A stretch of 64,000 nt of DNA from Dyadobacter sp. SG02 (GTDB taxonomy: Bacteria; Bacteroidota; Bacteroidia; Cytophagales; Spirosomataceae): NCBI RefSeq assembly GCF_900109045.1, contig NZ_FNYL01000001.1, positions 445,386 to 509,385 on the forward strand, read 5' to 3'. The first letter of the stretch is position 1. Each line of letters starts with the position of its first letter. Of the stretch, positions 37,286 through 45,267 are shown piece by piece. The notes below the pieces were generated by a model. It ran no database searches. It was not told the DNA's origin and worked only from the letters and a program-made list of their open reading frames with translations. The position numbers and the translations under genes were made by a program.

Positions 37286-39694
37286 ATGCTTTACCCCAAT
37301 ACATTAGAACAAAAACTGGGATTCGACAAGCTAAGGGAACGATTGAAGGAGCTTTGCATCAGCTCTTTGGGACAGGGCTTTGTCGAAAAAATACGGTTTT
37401 CCGAGAATTTCGGCATGGTCGAGAAGCTGGTGAGCCAGACCGCCGAAATGCAGCGTATTCTCGAACTGGGCGAGAATTTCCCTTCCCAGAATTACATCGA
37501 CGCGACGCCCTATTTGAAGCGGGCTTCCATTGAAGGTATGCTGCTGACACAGCCCGAATTTTCGGATTTGAAAGTGTCGCTGCTGACGATCCGCCTTTGT
37601 TTGCGCTTTTTCGAAAGCCAGGAGGCCGATGCATTCCCCATTCTGGGGGAATATGCCAAAACGATCAAAGTCGAAAAGGCCGTGACCGACGCTATTGACC
37701 GCATTATCGACGATCGCGGGCAAATTCGGGATTCGGCTTCGCCCGAACTGTCGCGCATCCGCAAGCGGTTGATTTCCGAACAGGCAGGTATTCGCAAAAA
37801 ACTGGATACCATTCTGAAATCCGCCAGAAGCAACGGCTGGATCAGCGACGATGTGTCGTTGACCGTCCGCAATGGCCGTATGGTAATTCCCGTCGCCGCA
37901 GAGCATAAGCGTAAACTACGCGGGTTTATCCACGACGAATCGGCGACAGGCCAGACTGTTTTCATCGAACCGACAGATGTTTTTGAATCCAACAATGAAA
38001 TCCGGGAGCTGGAATATGAAGAACGCCGGGAGATTAACCGCATTCTGCTCGAACTGACTGCATATGTCCGGCCATTCGTACCTGATTTACAGAAAGCTTA
38101 CGGCTTCCTCGGTTTAATGGACTTCCTGCGCGCGAAAGCAAGACTCGCGGGCGAAATGGGCGCTATTAATCCGCCGTTTGAAAACCGGCAGTTTATCGAC
38201 TGGCGTGAGGCGCGGCACCCGTTGTTGCATTTATCGTTCCAGAAGCAGGGCAAGAAAGTAATCCCGCTGAATATCGAATTGCGGGAAAAGCAACGCATTC
38301 TGATCGTTTCGGGGCCTAATGCCGGTGGTAAGTCCGTAGCATTGAAAACAGTCGGACTGATTCAGTATATGTTTCAATGCGGATTGCTCGTACCCATGCT
38401 CGAAGGCTCTTCGATGGGCTTTTTCCAGAATATCTTCATCGATATCGGGGACGAACAATCATTGGAAAATGACCTGAGTACTTACAGTTCGCATTTGACC
38501 AATATGCGCCATTTCCTTTCCATGGCGAACAAAAGGACGCTGTTCCTCATCGACGAATTCGGGACCGGCACCGAGCCGGGCCTCGGCGGTGCCATTGCGG
38601 AAGCCATTCTCGAAAACCTGACGAAATCGGGCGCATTCGGGATGATCAACACGCATTATACCAATTTGAAAGTGCTTGCTGATAAGACAGAAGGACTGGT
38701 GAATGGGGCAATGCGCTTCGATGGCGAGCATCTGGAACCGCTTTATCAGCTGGAAATTGGTCGTCCGGGCAGTTCGTTTGCATTTGAAATTGCTTCCAAA
38801 ATAGGCTTGCCCATAGCCGTAGTAAACCGTGCGAAGGAAAAATTGGGTACCCAGCAGGTGAATTTTGAAAAACTGCTGAAAGAGCTCGATATCGAACGGC
38901 GGGTGTTTGCCGAGAAGAATATCGAGATCGGCATTAAGGAGCGCAAGCTGACCAAGCAGGTGGCCGATTATACCGCATTGAAGGAGAAGCTGGACAACAA
39001 CGAGAAGAAGATCGTCAATGAAGCCAAGCAGAAGGCCAAAAACCTGCTTGCCGATGCGAATCAGCTCATTGAGAATACGATCAGGGAGATTAAGGAAAAT
39101 AAGGCCGAAAAGGAAAAGACCAAAACGGTAAGGACTAACCTCGAAAATTTTGGCAAGAAAAACCTGGCATTGGCTGAGGTTGTCGAAACACAGCCGGCAG
39201 AAGACGTTTACGAACCGGAAGGCGGCGAGATTATCGCAGGAAGTTATGTTAAAATCAGCGGGCAGACTGCCATTGGCGAAGTACTTTCCGTGAAAGGTAA
39301 AGACGCTGAAATCCGCATCGGAGATCTCAAATCGACCATCAAACTGAACCGACTGGAAAAAGTGTCGCGTAAAACCTACCGCGCCGCCACTGGTGAAAAA
39401 GGGTTGAAAACGACTTCCAAAGGTGTGGACATGAATGAGCGAATGCTCAATTTCAGCTTCAACCTCGATATGCGCGGCAAACGCGGTGAGGAAGCGCTCG
39501 GGCTCGTGGACCAGTTTATGGACAATGCTATTATGCTTGGCTACGACGAGTTGCGCATTGTACACGGCAAAGGCGACGGCATTCTGCGCACGCTCGTACG
39601 CAACCACCTGCGCGGGTACAGCCAGGTAGCTGGCATGTACGACGAGCACGCGGATCGCGGCGGTTCAGGCGTGACGATCGTGAAGTTGAAGTAA
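37286..39694 (+). CDS. mutS2: endonuclease MutS2
   Basis: An 802-residue MutS-family protein without the mismatch-recognition domain. The core and clamp helices precede the ATPase, which has Walker A GPNAGGKS (343-350) and Walker B LFLIDEFGTGTEP (419-431). A long coiled coil (about 520-640) is followed by a KOW-like segment and a C-terminal Smr nuclease domain (about 725-802) with LDMRGKRGEEAL and HGKGDG. MutS2 acts in anti-recombination and, in some species, in rescue of collided ribosomes. Cytoplasmic and full length. A terminator follows. Confidence 0.95.
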   Translation: MLYPNTLEQKLGFDKLRERLKELCISSLGQGFVEKIRFSENFGMVEKLVSQTAEMQRILELGENFPSQNYIDATPYLKRASIEGMLLTQPEFSDLKVSLLTIRLCLRFFESQEADAFPILGEYAKTIKVEKAVTDAIDRIIDDRGQIRDSASPELSRIRKRLISEQAGIRKKLDTILKSARSNGWISDDVSLTVRNGRMVIPVAAEHKRKLRGFIHDESATGQTVFIEPTDVFESNNEIRELEYEERREINRILLELTAYVRPFVPDLQKAYGFLGLMDFLRAKARLAGEMGAINPPFENRQFIDWREARHPLLHLSFQKQGKKVIPLNIELREKQRILIVSGPNAGGKSVALKTVGLIQYMFQCGLLVPMLEGSSMGFFQNIFIDIGDEQSLENDLSTYSSHLTNMRHFLSMANKRTLFLIDEFGTGTEPGLGGAIAEAILENLTKSGAFGMINTHYTNLKVLADKTEGLVNGAMRFDGEHLEPLYQLEIGRPGSSFAFEIASKIGLPIAVVNRAKEKLGTQQVNFEKLLKELDIERRVFAEKNIEIGIKERKLTKQVADYTALKEKLDNNEKKIVNEAKQKAKNLLADANQLIENTIREIKENKAEKEKTKTVRTNLENFGKKNLALAEVVETQPAEDVYEPEGGEIIAGSYVKISGQTAIGEVLSVKGKDAEIRIGDLKSTIKLNRLEKVSRKTYRAATGEKGLKTTSKGVDMNERMLNFSFNLDMRGKRGEEALGLVDQFMDNAIMLGYDELRIVHGKGDGILRTLVRNHLRGYSQVAGMYDEHADRGGSGVTIVKLK

Positions 39695-39720
39695 TGCTTT
39701 TGAAATACGCATTAATGCAA

Positions 39721-39756
39721 AAAGGGCGCCTCATCAGCGCCCTTTCTGTTTTGTTA
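39721..39756 (+). terminator. terminator of mutS2
   Basis: A 9-bp perfect stem (39721-39729 with 39737-39745), extended by A and T flanks, with a following T-rich run. It lies 26 bases after the mutS2 stop, and also between convergent genes. Confidence 0.75.
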
Positions 39757-39766
39757 TATCAGGTTA

Positions 39767-41002
39767 TCAGTGAACCGCCGCAGTAGAAGCAGGCACCGTT
39801 TTACGTCCTTTCATCCAGAAATAGAGAATAGCGAATGCGACGATCAGCAATGCGGGGAACATGACCATCGTGCTCAGTGTCGCTTGCCCGGCCGCCAGTT
39901 CCATTTCGTCGCCGGTAAGGCCCGCCGCTAGTTTCTCAGCTTTGGCATCATCCAGCCACTTACCGATTACCGGCTGCCAGATAGCCGTCGAGAACATTCC
40001 GACACCTCCTACGATCGACATACCCAATGCACCGCTCAAAGGCACGTTCTGAGCAACGAAACCAATCATCGTAGGCCAGAACAACGCCACACCCATTGCG
40101 AAGATCACAGCCGCTGCATAAGCCGCAGGACCAGTTACCGTGCTGAACAGGTAGATACCGGCTGCCGCGAGGATCGACGAGCCCCAAAGAATACCGGTTT
40201 GCCCCAATGCAGCCACGATCGGGTGCGCGAAGAAGCGCGTGATAGCCATCAGACCGGTTACCAATGCAAGGATCAGCATCGGGCTTGCACCGCTTTTGCT
40301 CATGATAAGGCCTGTCCATTGCTGCGGACCGAACTCGCTGATCGCGGTGAATGCCATACAAACGAAGATGAAGATGAACAGCGGCGTAAACATCGCTTTC
40401 ACGTTCTCACCAATGGAAGTTACTCCGGCTACGTGCGGCTTAGGGAATGCTTGTCCCCAGAAAAGATATGCATAGATCAAAGTCGGGATCAGGATTACCC
40501 AGATTTGCGCCTGCCAGCCAAGGCTGGCGTCGGTCATGAATTTAGAGACCAAAGAACCTACTACGATACCACCGGGAAACCACATGTGGAAGCGGTTAAG
40601 CATTTTACTCATTTGCAGACCTTCGTAAGAATCCGCGATCATTGGGTTACAAGCAGCCTCGGTACAGCCGTTACCCACCCCGATGAGGAATGTGGAGATC
40701 AGCAGACCTGTATAACCACCCGAATAAATCGTCATAATGATACCAATCGCATGACATACGAACGCAACCTGCATAATGGTTTTCGGCCCGATGGTGTGAT
40801 ACACGAGCCCGCCGATGATCATCGCGAGGGGAAACCCGAAGAACCACATCGAGTTGATAAAGCCCAGTTGCTCGGCGGTGAGATTAAACTCAGTGCCCAG
40901 CTGGGGCAGAATCCCTGCACGGATACTGAATGAGAATGCAGTGGTTATGAGCGCAAAACAACTTGCATTGAAGAGTCTTCCGCTGTTAACTGATTGGGAC
41001 AT
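39767..41002 (-). CDS. MFS transporter, probably for a sugar or sugar derivative
   Basis: A 411-residue protein with twelve hydrophobic segments and the central cytoplasmic loop of major facilitator permeases. I recognise no substrate-specific motif. It is divergent from two Gfo/Idh/MocA oxidoreductases, which points to uptake of their sugar-type substrate. The C-terminal tail is short and basic. Divergent promoters share the 223-base gap to 41226. Confidence 0.88.
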   Translation of the reverse strand: MSQSVNSGRLFNASCFALITTAFSFSIRAGILPQLGTEFNLTAEQLGFINSMWFFGFPLAMIIGGLVYHTIGPKTIMQVAFVCHAIGIIMTIYSGGYTGLLISTFLIGVGNGCTEAACNPMIADSYEGLQMSKMLNRFHMWFPGGIVVGSLVSKFMTDASLGWQAQIWVILIPTLIYAYLFWGQAFPKPHVAGVTSIGENVKAMFTPLFIFIFVCMAFTAISEFGPQQWTGLIMSKSGASPMLILALVTGLMAITRFFAHPIVAALGQTGILWGSSILAAAGIYLFSTVTGPAAYAAAVIFAMGVALFWPTMIGFVAQNVPLSGALGMSIVGGVGMFSTAIWQPVIGKWLDDAKAEKLAAGLTGDEMELAAGQATLSTMVMFPALLIVAFAILYFWMKGRKTVPASTAAVH

Positions 41003-41145
41003 GTGATTAAATGGGTTTGATTATTTGAATTAGATGATTGATTTCGGGATACTATTTTTATTCAAAGATTTCACAAAAAAAACAAACTCCGGGGAATTCT
41101 ACTGCTTTTCACTATTCCTAAGCAATGTTTTTTATGTCTTAAATT

Positions 41146-41153
41146 TATATTTG
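41146..41153 (+). promoter_or_regulatory. candidate -7 element of the oxidoreductase operon
   Basis: TATATTTG matches TANNTTTG exactly, 72 bases before the start at 41226, in the gap between divergent transporter and oxidoreductase genes. Confidence 0.35.
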
Positions 41154-41225
41154 TAGAAGTAAGAGTCATTTGCACGGCTCTTTCTTATTTGTATAATCTA
41201 TTTCAAAAACCTTAAACCAACTGGA

Positions 41226-42377
41226 ATGTCAAGAAAGATCAGAATGGGCATGGTAGGCGGCTCCCTGGATGCATTTATTGGTGGGGTCCATCGCCGTGCA
41301 GCGATCATGGATGGAGAAATTGAGCTGGTTTGCGGAGTATTCAGCTCCGATCCAGCCAAATCTAAGGAAACCGGAAAAGCCTTATATCTGCCTGAAAACA
41401 GGGTTTATAACGACTTTGAGGAGATGATCCTGAAAGAAAAGCAGCTACCCGAGGGCGAACGCATGGATTTTGTTGCCATCGTTACACCTAACCACGTACA
41501 CGCCGCACCTACGAAGCTCGCCCTGGAAAACGGCTTCCACGTGGTATGCGATAAACCGATTACACTGAATACCGAAGAAGCAGAAGAAATCGTGTCGGTG
41601 GTTGAAAAAACAGGCCTCTTGTTCTGCCTCACCCACAACTACACCGGGTACCCTATGGTAAAGGAGGCCCGCCAGATGATCGCTTCTGGTGCCATTGGAG
41701 AGGTTAGAAAGGTAATTGTGGAATATCCGCAGGGTTGGCTCGCTACTTTGGTGGAAGTAACCGGTAACAAACAGGCCGCATGGCGCACCGATCCGAAGCG
41801 CTCGGGAGCAGCAGGAGGCCTGGGCGACATCGGTACCCACGCCGAAAACCTCGCCGAATACATCACCGGACTCAAAATCACCCAGGTTTGTGCAGACCTT
41901 ACAATATTTGTGGAAGGCCGTTTGCTGGATGATGACGCACATGTTCTGCTCCGCTTCAACAATGGGGCAAAAGGCATCCTCCAAAACAGCCAGATCGCCA
42001 ACGGGGAAGAAAACGACCTCAATATCCGCGTATACGGCGAAACGGGCGGCCTGCAATGGAAGCAAATGGAGCCTAACACATTGATTCACAAAACCAACCA
42101 GGGCACACGCATGATCCGTACGGGCGTGGGTAACCTGTCCAAAGCCGCGCAGGTGCATACCCGCATCCCCGCAGGCCACCCCGAGGGCTATTTCGAAGCC
42201 TTCGCCAATCTCTACCGCAACTTCGCCATTCACGTGAGAGCGTTCTGGGAAGGCAAACAGGCCGATCCCGTGTACGACTTCCCCACAGCCCAGGATGGTT
42301 TGAGGGGCATGAAGTTCATCGATACCGTCATCGCTTCGAACAAGACGGAGACGAAATGGACCGATTTCCGACCTTAA
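41226..42377 (+). CDS. Gfo/Idh/MocA family oxidoreductase
   Basis: A 383-residue NAD(P)-dependent dehydrogenase. The N-terminal Rossmann domain has an unusual nucleotide loop (GMVGGSLDAFIGGVH, about 8-22), followed by VTPNHVHA and CDKPITLN, whose lysine is catalytic in the family. The GGLGDIGTHAENLAEYITG block (about 198-216) places the active-site Asp/His. Substrates are typically sugars, inositols or their keto derivatives. Located in a sugar locus with a second such enzyme 79 bases downstream. Confidence 0.93.
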   Translation: MSRKIRMGMVGGSLDAFIGGVHRRAAIMDGEIELVCGVFSSDPAKSKETGKALYLPENRVYNDFEEMILKEKQLPEGERMDFVAIVTPNHVHAAPTKLALENGFHVVCDKPITLNTEEAEEIVSVVEKTGLLFCLTHNYTGYPMVKEARQMIASGAIGEVRKVIVEYPQGWLATLVEVTGNKQAAWRTDPKRSGAAGGLGDIGTHAENLAEYITGLKITQVCADLTIFVEGRLLDDDAHVLLRFNNGAKGILQNSQIANGEENDLNIRVYGETGGLQWKQMEPNTLIHKTNQGTRMIRTGVGNLSKAAQVHTRIPAGHPEGYFEAFANLYRNFAIHVRAFWEGKQADPVYDFPTAQDGLRGMKFIDTVIASNKTETKWTDFRP

Positions 42378-42456
42378 TACTCAATTTTATTTACTGTACA
42401 TCTCAATTTAACCCGCGAGAGCGGACTGTTTTTCACCAATCATTCCATACCCATTT

Positions 42457-43602
42457 ATGAACAAAATCAAAGTTGGCGTTGTCGGAACAGGCTTCATTGG
42501 CCCCGCACACATTGAAGCACTGAGACGTCTTCCTAATGTAGAAGTTGCCGCACTTTGCGAAGTGACCGCAGAACTGGCCAAGGAAAAAGCTGACGCGCTT
42601 GGCATTGCACGTTCCTACACGTTCGATGAACTGTTGAAACAGGATGACATTCAGGCTGTCCACATTTGTACACCTAACTTTTTGCACTACTCGCAGTCGA
42701 AAGCCGCTTTGCTGGCCGGTAAACACGTGATTTGTGAAAAACCATTGGCAAAAGACCTCGCAGAAGCGGAAGAGCTTGTGGAACTGGCAGCGAAAACCGG
42801 GCTGGTAAATGCGGTCCACTTCAACCTGCGTTATTATCCATTGGCGCGTCAGATGAAATCGATGCGCGAAAAAGGCGAACTGGGCGAGATTTATTCGTTC
42901 ATCGGCTCTTACCTGCAAGACTGGCTGTTCTACAATACCGACTATAACTGGCGCCTCGAACCGGACAAATCCGGCGACTCACGCGCAATCGCGGACATCG
43001 GTTCCCACCTGATGGACATCCTGGAATACATAACCGGCCTGAAAACCGTTGCTGTTCTGGCGGATTTCAACACCGTTCACAAAACCCGCAAGAAGCCTTT
43101 GAAAGCTGTCGAGACTTATTCGGGCAAGCTGCTGCAACCGGAAGACTACGCCGATGTACCTATTAATACAGAAGACCACGCGAACGTGTTACTTCGTTTC
43201 GACAATGGAAACAAAGGGGTAATCACCGTTTCGCAGGTTTCAGCCGGTCGTAAAAACCGTATGTCGTTGGAAATCTCCGGCTCTAAAAAGACATTCAGCT
43301 GGTGCTCCGAATCTCCGAACGAAATGTGGATCGGTAACCGCGACAAGGCGAACGAAGTCCTTCTCCGCGACCCATCGCTCGTGAACGAAGACGTTCGCTC
43401 GACCATCACCTTCCCAGGCGGCCACAACGAAGGCTTCCCGGATACTTCGAAACAAATGTTCAAGGAAGTTTACGCCGCCATCGCAGAAGGCAAGCAACCT
43501 GAGAATCCGACCTTCCCGACGTTTGCCGATGGGTATCGTGAACTATTGATTTGCGAGAGAATCCTGGAAAGCAATAAAGCTGAGGCTTGGGTTAAAATTT
43601 AA
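42457..43602 (+). CDS. Gfo/Idh/MocA family oxidoreductase
   Basis: A 381-residue dehydrogenase of the same superfamily as its neighbour but clearly divergent from it. It has the normal dinucleotide motif VGVVGTGFIGPAH (7-19), CTPNFLHY, CEKPLAKD (about 89-96, catalytic lysine) and AIADIGSHLMDILEYITG. The paired oxidoreductases could act in sequence, one oxidising and one reducing a sugar carbon. Its stop codon is flush with the left octamer array of the four-helix-bundle cassette. Confidence 0.93.
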   Translation: MNKIKVGVVGTGFIGPAHIEALRRLPNVEVAALCEVTAELAKEKADALGIARSYTFDELLKQDDIQAVHICTPNFLHYSQSKAALLAGKHVICEKPLAKDLAEAEELVELAAKTGLVNAVHFNLRYYPLARQMKSMREKGELGEIYSFIGSYLQDWLFYNTDYNWRLEPDKSGDSRAIADIGSHLMDILEYITGLKTVAVLADFNTVHKTRKKPLKAVETYSGKLLQPEDYADVPINTEDHANVLLRFDNGNKGVITVSQVSAGRKNRMSLEISGSKKTFSWCSESPNEMWIGNRDKANEVLLRDPSLVNEDVRSTITFPGGHNEGFPDTSKQMFKEVYAAIAEGKQPENPTFPTFADGYRELLICERILESNKAEAWVKI

Positions 43603-44133
43603 TTTTGAATGATTGAATGACTGAATGATTGAATAGGGCGTCTGTACCTTTTTGTTAACACACTATAATTATGGCTGATGATAAAAATGACTTCGTTTCT
43701 CAGTTGCAGATTCGCACCAAGCAGTTTGTACTAAGGAGCATCAAAGTTTTTAAAGCATTACCACCAACGGAGGAAGCTCGGGTTATTGGAAAGCAATTTC
43801 TGCGATCTGCATCGTCTGTTGGAGCCAATTATAGAGCCGTGTGTCGGGCGAGGAGTCAGAATGAGTTCTTTTCCAAGATCAGCATCACAGTCGAAGAGGC
43901 AGATGAATCGCTCTTTTGGATGGAAATCATGTCAGAAGCGGGTATCCTCCCGTCCGGAAAACTGAACGCACTGATGACCGAAGCGGAAGAACTTATCAAA
44001 ATTCTATCCAAAGCTCGAAAAACCGTGCGTTAACACAATCAACTCATCATTCAATCATTTGCCTATTCAATCATTCAATCATTCAATCATTCAGTCATTC
44101 AGTCATTCAGTCATTCAGTCCTTCAATCATTAA
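43599..44133. mobile_element. four-helix-bundle gene cassette bounded by inverted octamer arrays
   Basis: The left boundary TTAATTTTGAATGA (43599-43612) is identical to that of the 22.2 kb element. Four octamer units follow (43607-43638: TGAATGAT, TGAATGAC, TGAATGAT, TGAATAGG). The right array (44046-44133) holds about eleven units in reverse complement, including CCTATTCA, the exact counterpart of the rare left unit TGAATAGG, and a run of GTCATTCA matching the left TGAATGAC. The cassette encloses a single gene (43671-44033). It separates an oxidoreductase and an isomerase that otherwise look like one operon. No transposase is present. Confidence 0.65.
43671..44033 (+). CDS. four helix bundle protein (23S rRNA IVP / Avd-like family)
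   Basis: A 120-residue, all-helical protein. RTKQFVLRSIKVFKALP, EEARVIGKQFLRSASSVGANYRAVCRARS and EEADESLFWMEIMSEAGI are the hallmark blocks of the family first described from intervening sequences of 23S rRNA genes and related in fold to Avd of diversity-generating retroelements. These proteins form pentameric bundles and bind nucleic acid; a cellular role for stand-alone members is not established. No reverse transcriptase lies near. It sits between octamer arrays and probably has its own transcription. Confidence 0.93.
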   Translation: MADDKNDFVSQLQIRTKQFVLRSIKVFKALPPTEEARVIGKQFLRSASSVGANYRAVCRARSQNEFFSKISITVEEADESLFWMEIMSEAGILPSGKLNALMTEAEELIKILSKARKTVR

Positions 44134-44136
44134 AAT

Positions 44137-45189
44137 ATGAAAACCATAAAAGGACCCGGCATCTTCCTTGCTCAGTTTTTGGGCGATGAGGCTCCGTTCA
44201 ACTCATTAGATACCATTGCCGATTACATGGCCGACCTTGGCTATAAAGGTTTGCAGCTCCCTACCTGGGACCCGCGTGTGATCGATGTAAAGCAGGCTGC
44301 CGAGTCGCAGACTTATGCGGATGAGCTGAAAGGCAAACTCGCAGACAAAGGACTCGAAATCACCGAATTGGCCTCGCATATTATCGGTCAGCTGGTGGCT
44401 TCGCACCCGGTTTATGATGAAATGTACGATGGTTTTGCGGTGCCGGAGGTTCGGAAGAATCCGAAAGCGCGGGCGGAATGGGCGACGCAGCATCTGAAAT
44501 ATGTGGCGCAAGCCAGCCGCAGATTGGGCTTGAAAGCTTCTGCGACATTCTCCGGTGCATTGGCATGGCCTTTCCTTTACCCATGGCCTCAGCGCCCTGC
44601 CGGATTGGTCGAGACAGCATTCAAAGAGCTGGCTACCCGCTGGAAGCCTATTCTGGATGTGTATGACGAAAACGGCGTGGATGTGGCCTACGAGCTGCAC
44701 CCGGGTGAGGATTTGTTTGATGGTACTACTTTCGAAATGTTTGTAGACTACCTCGGCGGCCATACCCGCGCGAACATCAACTACGACCCAAGCCATTTCG
44801 TGTTGCAGCAACTGGATTACCTCCAGTTCATCGATCTGTACCACGATCGCATCAAGGCATTCCACGTAAAAGACGCGGAATTCAATCCTAGCGGCAAACA
44901 GGGCGTTTACAGCGGCTTCGCTGGCTGGGCAGATCGCGCAGGACGTTTCCGCTCGCTGGGCGACGGCCAGGTGGATTTCGGCGGAATTTTCTCGAAACTA
45001 TCGCAATACGACTATGATAGCTGGGCAGTTCTGGAATGGGAATGCTGCATTAAATCACCCGTGCAAGGTGCGGCGGAAGGTGCACCGTTCATCGAAAGCC
45101 ACATCATCGAAGTGACCACAAAAGCGTTCGACGATTTTGCCGGAACCGGTGCAGATGAGGCGTTTAACCGCAAGGTGTTAGGCCTTTAA
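44137..45189 (+). CDS. sugar phosphate isomerase/epimerase (AP endonuclease 2-like TIM barrel)
   Basis: A 350-residue TIM-barrel protein of the xylose-isomerase-like superfamily. Metal-binding residues are in place: Glu in YELHPGED, Asp/His in NYDPSHF, His in AFHVKDAEF, and the late Glu in VLEWECC. Such enzymes isomerise or epimerise sugars or keto-sugars, or act as dehydratases. Its start codon follows the right octamer array by 3 bases. With the two oxidoreductases upstream and the ThuA fusion downstream it forms a sugar-catabolic locus. A strong hairpin terminator lies just after it. Confidence 0.93.
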   Translation: MKTIKGPGIFLAQFLGDEAPFNSLDTIADYMADLGYKGLQLPTWDPRVIDVKQAAESQTYADELKGKLADKGLEITELASHIIGQLVASHPVYDEMYDGFAVPEVRKNPKARAEWATQHLKYVAQASRRLGLKASATFSGALAWPFLYPWPQRPAGLVETAFKELATRWKPILDVYDENGVDVAYELHPGEDLFDGTTFEMFVDYLGGHTRANINYDPSHFVLQQLDYLQFIDLYHDRIKAFHVKDAEFNPSGKQGVYSGFAGWADRAGRFRSLGDGQVDFGGIFSKLSQYDYDSWAVLEWECCIKSPVQGAAEGAPFIESHIIEVTTKAFDDFAGTGADEAFNRKVLGL

Positions 45190-45212
45190 TTGTCGATCCT
45201 ACAAGTATATTG

Positions 45213-45246
45213 AAAACCTGTCTTCCTTATGGAAGATAGGTTTTTC
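45213..45246 (+). terminator. terminator or attenuator before the ThuA fusion gene
   Basis: A 14-bp stem (45213-45226 with 45231-45244, one G-T-type mismatch) with loop TTAT and a T run. It ends about 20 bases before the start codon of the next gene on the same strand, which makes an attenuator possible. Confidence 0.75.
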
Positions 45247-45267
45247 TACGTTAACCAAATCATGATA

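Noticed and set aside
38459-39649. 396-codon open frame opposite mutS2
   Set aside because: Antisense of a full-length MutS2 with all motifs; the predicted protein has no recognisable feature.
43671-44033. Four-helix-bundle gene as part of a diversity-generating retroelement
   Set aside because: No reverse transcriptase, template repeat or variable repeat was seen within the window near it.
45229-45267. Longer start of the ThuA fusion gene (MEDRFFYVNQ...)
   Set aside because: This part overlaps the right arm of a terminator hairpin and precedes the signal peptide; ATG at 45262/45268 is more likely.
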